Shown here piece by piece: positions 5,542 to 10,810 of a stretch of DNA of 10,810 nt (positions are counted from its first letter, which is position 1; each line of letters starts with the position of its first letter). The DNA lies in assembly GCA_018061375.1 (NCBI GenBank), contig JAGOUG010000026.1:1-10810 (forward strand), in the 5' to 3' direction. The position numbers and the translations under genes are program-made. This DNA comes from Candidatus Saccharimonadota bacterium (GTDB lineage Bacteria > Patescibacteriota > Saccharimonadia > Saccharimonadales > UBA7683). The notes beneath the pieces are model-generated. The model saw nothing but the letters and a program-made list of their open reading frames with translations. It did no database searches and was not told the DNA's origin.

Positions 5542-6216
5542 ATGGCTCAAAACAAAACACCTATAATTAGCAGCGACAGAAAACGTACAGTTGTCATGTT
5601 TTCTGGCGGAATCGACTCAGCAGCCGCTTTATGGCATGTGCTACACCGACCTGATGAATATGGGCAGGTACACGTGCATCATATTCATATAAAAAATCTT
5701 GAGGCTCGCTGGAAGGCTGAAGCCATGGCGGTCAAAGATGTGCTAGATTACATGCGAGAACACGCACCAACCGACTTCACGTATAGCCAGTCCACCATCG
5801 AGGTTCCTCATTTTGGAAATAGGTTTATGTATGATGTCGAAGCAATCAGCGTTCTCTCAGGCTATATGACCTCTCGTGATCCACTCATCACAAAAGTAGT
5901 TATTGCGGCCACAAAAACTGACTTCGAACATGGTGCGCAAGAAGCAGTCGCGCGAGCCAAAAAAATACACAATGCATTCCACCCCGAAGAAGAAGACCAC
6001 AGCGCGAGAGTTAAAGAATATCCACATCGCGATCTATCAAAAAAGGAAGTCTACAAAACGGTTCCCCCCGAACTCGCCGCTCTTACGTGGTCGTGCCGCA
6101 CCCCACACTATTCAGACGGAAAGCCGGTAGAGTGTGGTCGTTGCAAGACGTGCAAAATTGAAATGCAGGGTATAGAACGACCGAAATCTCCGGGTAAAAG
6201 AAATGCCAGTAACTAG
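5542..6216 (+). CDS. QueC-like PP-loop enzyme (7-cyano-7-deazaguanine synthase family)
   Basis: The 224-aa protein has a PP-loop ATP-pyrophosphatase signature SGGIDS (21-26) and, near the C-terminus, Cys185 followed by Cys198, Cys201 and Cys204 (CGRCKTC), the four-Cys zinc site typical of QueC. Length also matches QueC. QueC uses ATP and ammonia to turn 7-carboxy-7-deazaguanine into preQ0, precursor of queuosine and of 7-deazapurine DNA bases. The middle is divergent: the usual VPGRN-like and YPDCR-like motifs are replaced by GNRFMYDVEA and related sequence, so the substrate may differ. QueC-like proteins also occur in defence systems (QatC in Qat, Cap9 in type IV CBASS), but their partners are absent here. 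AGGGGA lies 3 nt before the ATG as ribosome-binding site. No queD, queE or queF gene is in the window. Confidence 0.78.
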   Translation: MAQNKTPIISSDRKRTVVMFSGGIDSAAALWHVLHRPDEYGQVHVHHIHIKNLEARWKAEAMAVKDVLDYMREHAPTDFTYSQSTIEVPHFGNRFMYDVEAISVLSGYMTSRDPLITKVVIAATKTDFEHGAQEAVARAKKIHNAFHPEEEDHSARVKEYPHRDLSKKEVYKTVPPELAALTWSCRTPHYSDGKPVECGRCKTCKIEMQGIERPKSPGKRNASN

Positions 6217-6244
6217 TTACAACAAAACCAACTTCGTATCGTGC

Positions 6245-6273
6245 TTGTGTATAGTAATAAAAACTACTACAAT
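6245..6273 (+). promoter_or_regulatory. Promoter of the Asp-box surface protein gene
   Basis: TTGTGT (6245-6250), exactly 17 nt, TACAAT (6268-6273). Start near 6280 gives a 26-nt leader carrying two purine-rich blocks, AGGG (6293-6296) and GAGGGA (6298-6303); the first has the better spacing to ATG 6306. Confidence 0.6.
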
Positions 6274-6305
6274 TACTGTTAACAACTCAATGAGGGCGAG
6301 GGATA

Positions 6306-8027
6306 ATGGTTAAAGTTAGAGGTGGCAACAGCCATAAAACAAAGATAGTACTTGCTAGTTTAACTGCAAGTGCCGTATTAACAGTTACCCGACCAGCAAT
6401 GTTCCCGGCAGTATATGCTGCAGCGAACACTTTTGAATGGGAGAGGCGAGAAGACGTTGACAGACTTGGTGGCAGCTACTCATCTGCAGCGCGATCAGCA
6501 AATGGTACCCATCTAATACTTAGCGTGGGCTTCGGCGGTGAAGGTACGGAAGAGGTAAGTCCACTGTATGTTTCTAGCAATTCTGGTGCATCTTGGGAAA
6601 ACGTGGCTCCCGAACTTGACCCAGGTGTACGCAATATGTGGACATCAGCTGATGTGTCCAACGACGGCCAAACAATGGTTGCTACAAGTGACTGGGGTGT
6701 AGACGTTGATACTAGCAATACCGTAGACGGCAAAATCTTCCTATCAGAAGATGCTGGTAGCACCTGGGCTAACGTTTCACCCGTCGGTGCAGAAGAATGG
6801 GATCAAGTCGTAGTTTCCGGCAATGGCAATCGAATAATTGCTGTTGACGGTGACTATGAAGAACTGTACGTTTCAGATGATGGTGGCGATACCTGGTTAA
6901 ACCCCGGTAATGACTATTTTTGGAACATTAAGTCGATTTCGGTATCTGATGATGGTGAGAAAATTTTAGTAGGCGGCGAGAATGATAGCCCCTATACTGA
7001 ATTATACATTTCAGAAAATGACGGCGTAGATTGGGCTAATATATCACCTGGCCCAGTAGATACTTTATTCGAGATCGAGCACGACATATCCTCAGACGGC
7101 ACCAAGATCATAGCTGCAACCAATGGATTCGGTGACGGAGACAGCGATTCAGTCTATGTATCAGACGATTCTGGCCAAAGCTGGACTGATTCTTACCCAG
7201 ATACTGAGGGCACGAGCTACTGGGTTGATGCGGCGATTTCTGATGACGGGTCGGTCGTATCTGTAATTGGCGAAAATTCGATATTCATGTCGAGCGATTT
7301 TGGCGACAGCTGGACCGAAGAAGATCCAGGCCAAGCATACGAGGACTCAAACGCATGGGTAGAAGGCGACTTCAATAGCGATGGTACAAAAATGATTATG
7401 TCTGGCGAAGATAATGCATATATTACCACTGAAGCAGAGGCCGGGATTATCATTCTTGAACCAGATGGTGATGCAAGTAAAGCCATACTCATTGAGCAGC
7501 TAGAGGGAACTGTAATTTGTAGCGCATTCGAAGACAGCACATTTACACGCACCGAGCCACAGCTAGAGGCTCAAGACGGAGCCTATGACTACGCATCTTA
7601 CCTTGTAGGCTTTACTATGACCGGCTGTGATGTAGGCGGAACGACAACTATGAGACTTCTCTTTACTGGTGATTTTGACATCACTAATGTCGTTTTACGA
7701 AAATACAATAGCGTTACCAAAAGCTTTAAGACAATAGAGAATGCAGTAATTACTGAGACCACCCTAAACGATTTGCCAGCAATAGACGTACGATACCAGA
7801 TAACTGACGGTGGTGAACTAGACCAAGACGGCGTAGCCAACGGAACAATCGTAGACCCAGTTGGCCTAGGCTCCTCAGCATCAGCAGGTGTACTAGCTGA
7901 AACCGGCTCAAACACACAACTTCTTACAGCTATGGCAATCGCATCAACTAGTACAGCTGCTTTATATCTACTCAGTCGACTAAACAGCAAGTTAGATTAC
8001 TCAGCCTCAAAAAGAAACAAAAGCTGA
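6306..8027 (+). CDS. Secreted Asp-box repeat protein with choice-of-anchor-U-like domain and LAETG sorting signal
   Basis: 573-aa surface protein. Residues 1-39 are a long signal peptide (basic start, hydrophobic core from about 14, cut near VYA). Residues about 45-375 hold six Asp-boxes (SxDxGxxW type) starting near 91, 147, 190, 236, 286 and 329, at 43-56 residue spacing, interleaved with seven SxDG-x-x-hydrophobic strands; together these are the blades of a sortilin/sialidase-like propeller. Residues about 385-525 resemble a choice-of-anchor U domain, including ITDGGELDQDGVANGTIVDP (499-518); Cys405 and Cys441 may form a disulfide. LAETG (530-534), a hydrophobic helix and a basic tail (KRNKS) form a sortase signal, of the LAxTG type. 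Very acidic outside. Role: wall-anchored ligand or glycan binding, maybe host attachment; sialidase activity is not supported, because no catalytic set is seen. Confidence 0.8.
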   Translation: MVKVRGGNSHKTKIVLASLTASAVLTVTRPAMFPAVYAAANTFEWERREDVDRLGGSYSSAARSANGTHLILSVGFGGEGTEEVSPLYVSSNSGASWENVAPELDPGVRNMWTSADVSNDGQTMVATSDWGVDVDTSNTVDGKIFLSEDAGSTWANVSPVGAEEWDQVVVSGNGNRIIAVDGDYEELYVSDDGGDTWLNPGNDYFWNIKSISVSDDGEKILVGGENDSPYTELYISENDGVDWANISPGPVDTLFEIEHDISSDGTKIIAATNGFGDGDSDSVYVSDDSGQSWTDSYPDTEGTSYWVDAAISDDGSVVSVIGENSIFMSSDFGDSWTEEDPGQAYEDSNAWVEGDFNSDGTKMIMSGEDNAYITTEAEAGIIILEPDGDASKAILIEQLEGTVICSAFEDSTFTRTEPQLEAQDGAYDYASYLVGFTMTGCDVGGTTTMRLLFTGDFDITNVVLRKYNSVTKSFKTIENAVITETTLNDLPAIDVRYQITDGGELDQDGVANGTIVDPVGLGSSASAGVLAETGSNTQLLTAMAIASTSTAALYLLSRLNSKLDYSASKRNKS

Positions 8028-8086
8028 TCAGAGAACATACTAACAATCAACTTGACTGGGCGTGACAGTCGGTAATCTATGTAAGG

Positions 8087-8446
8087 CTACTGTTGCTGAT
8101 TAATATATCCAAGCTGACCAAGTCTATACTTGAAGTAGTCTTCGACTTTATACATTTCACTCTGATAATTAGTATCTACTAAAGAGGGTCGAATACCCTC
8201 CGTAAGTCTGAAGCGCTCACCTCTAAGTAAGGCTATCGACTCGACCATTTGAGCAGCACTCTCAAGAGATTTTTTATGATCCTCCGTAGACACCTGATCC
8301 GAAGACTCAAGATAATCTAGAATGTGATTAGTCACCGTAGCCAAAGCCCTGAATAGGTCTATGTACTTATCGGGCGTACTGGGAGTGTAGTCACTATTAA
8401 TGTACTTTACATACGATTTAAGAACTTCTTCATTAGATTCTGACAT
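8087..8446 (-). CDS. Unrecognised helical soluble protein (119 aa)
   Basis: Not recognised. Residues about 5-18, 27-49, 54-80 and 96-112 look helical, with acidic and aromatic residues and no membrane segment or signal peptide. It suggests a small four-helix protein. A good promoter (8483-8511) gives a 30-nt leader, and GGGTGG lies about 7 nt before the ATG as weak ribosome-binding site. It is convergent with the Asp-box gene across a 59-nt gap containing a short GACTG/CAGTC inverted repeat (8054-8070). Confidence 0.62.
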   Translation of the reverse strand: MSESNEEVLKSYVKYINSDYTPSTPDKYIDLFRALATVTNHILDYLESSDQVSTEDHKKSLESAAQMVESIALLRGERFRLTEGIRPSLVDTNYQSEMYKVEDYFKYRLGQLGYINQQQ

Positions 8447-8482
8447 AGTCTAGCCACCCGTGTTTAAGTTAATTGCATCTTC

Positions 8483-8511
8483 ATTATAGATTTATGCAAT
8501 CGCTGAGTAAA
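8483..8511 (-). promoter_or_regulatory. Promoter of the 119-aa gene
   Basis: Minus strand: TTTACT (8511-8506), 17 nt, perfect TATAAT (8488-8483). Transcription start expected near 8476. Confidence 0.6.
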
Positions 8512-8559
8512 GTCATGTTTAGCTTAAGATTGCAGATCAGGTCAGAATATTATTGATGG

Positions 8560-9237
8560 TCAACTAGACCAGTCATCGCGACGTCTAACTATCGATCGAG
8601 TAAGGTGTTTTTCCATTTCTTCATAGAATGTTCTAGCTGATATATCTGCCGCCACTACAGAACCCCGGAGTAAATCAGTATGATCGTAGGTATCGGCGTA
8701 TTGCCAGTGAATCAAGTTGTCAAAAAAGTCGGCTACTTCAGCTAGTGTAGTGCCTCCCAGGGGATGTAGTGTGACACCGAGTTTGTACCATGTTGCCGAC
8801 CAAGAAGCTGGCAATGCTTCACCTATGTCTCCGTCAAATACATTCAGAAGATTTTCTTGCATATAACCTTGGTAGCCGAACACGTAACCAATTAACAAAT
8901 CACTTGATTCAGCACGAGTAATTAGAGCTTTTCTATACGAAGATTCATCGGCTGGACTAGTCACACTTTCAACTAGAATTTCGTCAATTAGTCCACCAAT
9001 GAATCCCTCACCTATAATATTTGTAATATTATCGATATGCTCTTTAATTTGGGGGTCTTGCCGTAACGCTTTACTCTTACCTTCTTTAGCCTCGGGTGAG
9101 TTTTCTTTTTCATATTGAGCTATTATATCAATTGCAAGTGCGTAGTCCTGAGCCGTACCACCAAGAGCAAAGCTAAACTCTAATTCGTGATCTCGATCAA
9201 AGATTGATGGGTCTATCTGTATTTCTGGGTTAATCAT
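8560..9237 (-). CDS. Unrecognised soluble protein (225 aa)
   Basis: Not recognised. The protein is acidic through its first 200 residues, alternates predicted helices and short hydrophobic stretches, and ends in a basic segment (SIVRRRDDWSS). There is no signal peptide and no clear membrane helix; GEGFIGGLIDEI (about 76-87) and LIGYVFGYQGYM (about 114-125) are Gly/aromatic-rich but too polar to span a membrane. Trp-rich SWSATWYKLG (about 144-153) is a distinctive patch to search with. The gene has a -10 box 15 nt before the ATG, no Shine-Dalgarno site, and ends with TGA. Similar layout to its neighbours suggests a separate transcription unit. Confidence 0.66.
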   Translation of the reverse strand: MINPEIQIDPSIFDRDHELEFSFALGGTAQDYALAIDIIAQYEKENSPEAKEGKSKALRQDPQIKEHIDNITNIIGEGFIGGLIDEILVESVTSPADESSYRKALITRAESSDLLIGYVFGYQGYMQENLLNVFDGDIGEALPASWSATWYKLGVTLHPLGGTTLAEVADFFDNLIHWQYADTYDHTDLLRGSVVAADISARTFYEEMEKHLTRSIVRRRDDWSS

Positions 9238-9252
9238 GGTGACTTATTATGT

Positions 9253-9258
9253 AGTATA
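9253..9258 (-). promoter_or_regulatory. -10 box (TATACT) of the 225-aa gene
   Basis: TATACT on the minus strand ends 15 nt before ATG 9237, so the leader would be about 9 nt. The best -35, TTATGA with 16 nt spacing, is weak. Confidence 0.4.
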
Positions 9259-9316
9259 CGATCAATCTTAGCAATCATAAGTACTTTGGCTGAGCGTTAT
9301 AGTCTAGGCTATCGCA

Positions 9317-9649
9317 CTAAAGCGAATTATTGAACCAATCCGTAGGTTTAAGAGTTCGGTCACAGACTTTCTTAAGTACCATCTCACCATGTAGCTCTCG
9401 AGACTCTTTCTTAATATTCTCCCACTCCGTGTCAGACATGAAGGCCTCCCACTGCTTATGCATTGTCTCTTCGTTTGGCCAACTTAAGATATAAACAAAC
9501 TCAGTCGCTCCTTCATATTCCGAATACCACATTGCCGCGATCTCAAAGCCATATGACTTCATGATCCTGCAGGCATGATCTTTGAAGCGTGTATCAAACT
9601 CGGCCTTAAGGCTGGGTTCTATTTGGTAGATTCGTAACTGGTTTATCAT
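9317..9649 (-). CDS. NIPSNAP-family-like small protein (dimeric alpha/beta barrel)
   Basis: The 110-aa product starts MINQLRIYQIEPSLKAEF, the first strand and helix typical of NIPSNAP domains (family openings resemble ELRTYTLKPGKL-EF). It continues with RFKDHACRIMKSYGFEIAAM (22-41), a second strand WYSEYEGATEFVYILSWPN (41-59) and the helix that follows in this fold, with EAFMSDTEW (68-76) matching the usual A-F--D-EW segment. Such ferredoxin-like proteins form dimers; their biochemical role in bacteria is mostly undefined (related folds include monooxygenase-like and stress proteins). An upstream start at 9685 adds 12 hydrophobic residues but spans the -10 box, so 9649 is preferred. The transcript would be leaderless. 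Confidence 0.72.
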   Translation of the reverse strand: MINQLRIYQIEPSLKAEFDTRFKDHACRIMKSYGFEIAAMWYSEYEGATEFVYILSWPNEETMHKQWEAFMSDTEWENIKKESRELHGEMVLKKVCDRTLKPTDWFNNSL

Positions 9650-9656
9650 AGGAATT

Positions 9657-9662
9657 ATTATA
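9657..9662 (-). promoter_or_regulatory. -10 box (TATAAT) placing the NIPSNAP-like transcript start at its ATG
   Basis: A perfect TATAAT, preceded by GTGTG on the minus strand, ends 7 nt before ATG 9649. This makes the mRNA leaderless or nearly so and rules against the longer start at 9685. Confidence 0.52.
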
Positions 9663-9719
9663 CACACTAATAAATCCTGCAGCACGAATGTTTGCTGGAC
9701 TTTATATAAAAATTCTTGG

Positions 9720-9737
9720 CTGAGGGTAATAGCTCAG
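9720..9737 (-). terminator. Possible terminator of the 304-aa gene
   Basis: CTGAG (9720-9724) and CTCAG (9733-9737) form a 5-bp stem with an 8-nt loop, 46 nt past the stop of the 304-aa gene. On the minus strand a run of five T (9712-9708) follows, but after a 7-nt gap, so the fit is weak. Confidence 0.3.
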
Positions 9738-9783
9738 GTGAGAACAATTGTAACAATGTGAATCCTGTTATTAGTTGCTCAGT

Positions 9784-10698
9784 TTACGCTGTAACTAGCT
9801 CTTGAATAGGTCCATCAATGCCACCAAGAAACACAAGGTCTTTTAGTGAGCTCACAAACTGACCATCCGCATTAACAGCTTCGATTATCTTATCTGTTCT
9901 TCTGTATCCATACTCGACTCCTGAACCAGGAAGATGGCCGCCTGGTTTAACAGCCCTTCTAACTTCTACGATATCATCGGCTCCTTTGCGAACAGCTATG
10001 CCCTCATACGGCTCTACGCCGCCAGTAACAAGCCTCTCAATACCCTCTGTCCCACTAATAGTTAGGCCATATCTACCAATTCTTTGCTGCAATGTAGCTA
10101 TTCTTTGTTGAAAGAAGTCACCGATGAAGTCATCACTTGTTTGTGCCGCATCAACGAACTTGTCTACTCTAAAAGCTAAGAAGCCAGCACATGCCACCAC
10201 TCTATCTACCCATCTTCGGTCTGGATATAATCCAGGAGTACCACCCTCTGGCTGTATCCGTGTATCGCTGTAACTTTCATCATTAGTCATTCCACGGTAA
10301 TCATCGCTCAGATGGATTGGTGTATGGTGGGAAAGCGGGCTTCGGTCGTTCTCAACAAAAACAATCGACCCCATTGATACGGGCCTATCCCAATAAGGGC
10401 CGGTTGCACTGGGTCTACAGAATTCATAACCATCGCTTGCCATTCGGGAATTAGTTTCTGCAATGCTCGAGTCAAGCAGATCATGACCGATAGCATTCAC
10501 TCCGTGATGAAATCGATACCCATCAACTCCGCCATCTTCCTTCCAGGCATCGAAGATAGTGACAATCCCATCGGTAATCCGTTGCTCCAACTGCACAATA
10601 TTATGTAATCCAGTTGTGCCTGGTACATTGTGCCAAGCAGCAGAACCATAGGGCTCTAGTCTTGCGGGTAGTTCTAGTTGTTGAGTTTCTGTTGCCAT
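9784..10698 (-). CDS. Unrecognised soluble protein (304 aa)
   Basis: Not recognised. The N-terminal half is rich in His, Asp and Tyr, with FHHGVNAIGHD (about 63-73) and SHHTPIHLSDDYRG (about 122-135), spacing that could bind a metal but with no family pattern I can name. Residues about 160-215 are helical (DRRWVDRVVACAGFLAFRVD, then QQRIATLQQRIGRY). The last third is Gly-rich beta-like (VKPGGHLPGSGVEYGYRR). No signal peptide or membrane helix, so cytoplasmic. AAGGA (10707-10703) lies 4 nt before ATG 10698, and a promoter at 10719-10747 precedes it. It is divergent from the membrane-protein gene starting at 10750. An enzyme is plausible from size and His clusters; that is inference only. Confidence 0.68.
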   Translation of the reverse strand: MATETQQLELPARLEPYGSAAWHNVPGTTGLHNIVQLEQRITDGIVTIFDAWKEDGGVDGYRFHHGVNAIGHDLLDSSIAETNSRMASDGYEFCRPSATGPYWDRPVSMGSIVFVENDRSPLSHHTPIHLSDDYRGMTNDESYSDTRIQPEGGTPGLYPDRRWVDRVVACAGFLAFRVDKFVDAAQTSDDFIGDFFQQRIATLQQRIGRYGLTISGTEGIERLVTGGVEPYEGIAVRKGADDIVEVRRAVKPGGHLPGSGVEYGYRRTDKIIEAVNADGQFVSSLKDLVFLGGIDGPIQELVTA

Positions 10699-10718
10699 GA
10701 ATTCCTTACTTGGTTAAA

Positions 10719-10747
10719 ATGTTACACTTATAGAATATGGAAGGCAA
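10719..10747 (-). promoter_or_regulatory. Promoter of the 304-aa gene
   Basis: Minus strand: TTGCCT (10747-10742), 17 nt, TAACAT (10724-10719). Start near 10712 leaves a 14-nt leader with the AAGGA site. It overlaps the promoter of the divergent gene. Confidence 0.4.
10731..10736 (+). promoter_or_regulatory. -10 candidate for the right-edge gene
   Basis: TAGAAT ends 13 nt before ATG 10750, giving a leader of about 7 nt; TTGGTT at 10710-10715 has only a 15-nt spacing. Confidence 0.33.
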
Positions 10748-10749
10748 GC

Positions 10750-10810
10750 ATGAGCAAAAACAAAAGAGACCTTAACGTCTCTTTCATAGTGCTTATGCTT
10801 GGCTGGGGCG
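10750..10810 (+). CDS. Start of a membrane protein gene (cut by window edge)
   Basis: Twenty codons are visible: MSKNKRDLNV, then a hydrophobic segment SFIVLMLGWG that continues beyond the window. A basic head followed at once by a hydrophobic helix suggests a signal anchor or the first helix of a transporter such as an MFS permease, but the family cannot be told from this. AAGG at 10741-10744, 5 nt before the ATG, is a fair ribosome-binding site. An overlapping ATG at 10737 opens a frame of only 12 codons and is not preferred. Confidence 0.55.
   Translation, partial: MSKNKRDLNVSFIVLMLGWG

Noticed and set aside
5542..6216. A Qat or type IV CBASS defence system built around the QueC-like protein.
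   Set aside because: No ATPase, TatD-like nuclease, CD-NTase, TGT-like or effector gene lies nearby; the neighbours are a hydrolase and a surface protein.
6306..8027. Active sialidase call from the Asp-boxes.
   Set aside because: Asp-boxes are structural; the Arg triad, Tyr/Glu pair and RIP-type motif of sialidases are not visible.
8054..8070. GACTG/CAGTC inverted repeat between the convergent genes as a terminator.
   Set aside because: The stem is only 5 bp and no T-run follows on either strand.
9650..9685. Longer start of the NIPSNAP-like protein with a short hydrophobic head.
   Set aside because: It spans the TATAAT box, and the family normally starts at the MINQLRIY-type strand.
10737..10775. 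12-codon ORF at the right edge.
   Set aside because: Overlapped by the frame from 10750, which has a better ribosome-binding site and a membrane-protein-like product.

Overview
The window looks like a stretch of a small, moderately AT-rich bacterial genome of the Patescibacteria (CPR) type, and most resembles Candidatus Saccharibacteria. This is inferred from several features: compact single-gene transcription units, many short unrecognised proteins, several genes whose -10 box lies only 6-9 nt before the ATG (leaderless or nearly so), cell-surface proteins with odd sorting signals, and TGA used as a normal stop (8025-8027 and 8560-8562), which argues against the recoded Gracilibacteria/SR1 lineages. 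No tRNA, rRNA, CRISPR array, transposase or origin could be recognised.

Layout. Positions 1-1890 hold, on the minus strand, the start of an MscS-type mechanosensitive channel (cut by the left edge), a 79-aa two-helix membrane protein, and a 342-aa protein that looks like the DUF4868/KwaB family known from the Kiwa anti-phage system. A plus-strand 24-aa strongly basic peptide gene (770-844) sits between the last two. Positions 2088-3714 hold, on the plus strand, a 29-aa ORF that looks like the broken N-terminus of a surface or tail-fibre-like protein (MARLPIPG start), a secreted and membrane-anchored beta-propeller-like protein, and a small helical protein. Positions 3762-6216 hold a PLP-dependent aminotransferase (minus) divergent from an alpha/beta-hydrolase-like protein (plus), followed by a QueC-like PP-loop enzyme. 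Positions 6306-8027 encode a large secreted protein with six Asp-box repeats, a choice-of-anchor-U-like domain and an LAETG sorting signal. Positions 8087-10698 hold four minus-strand genes: two unrecognised soluble proteins, a NIPSNAP-like small protein and one unrecognised 304-aa protein. The right edge cuts a plus-strand membrane protein gene starting at 10750.

How the genes work together. Most genes appear to have their own promoter, so the window reads as independent accessory genes rather than one pathway. Three themes stand out. The first is a possible defence or stress patch (KwaB-like protein, small membrane protein, mechanosensitive channel). The second is surface display (two secreted anchored propellers plus a fragment of a third surface protein). 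The third is a small enzyme cluster (aminotransferase, alpha/beta hydrolase, lone QueC-like enzyme) whose substrate cannot be read from sequence. Functions resting on recalled family motifs have not been tested by any database search.
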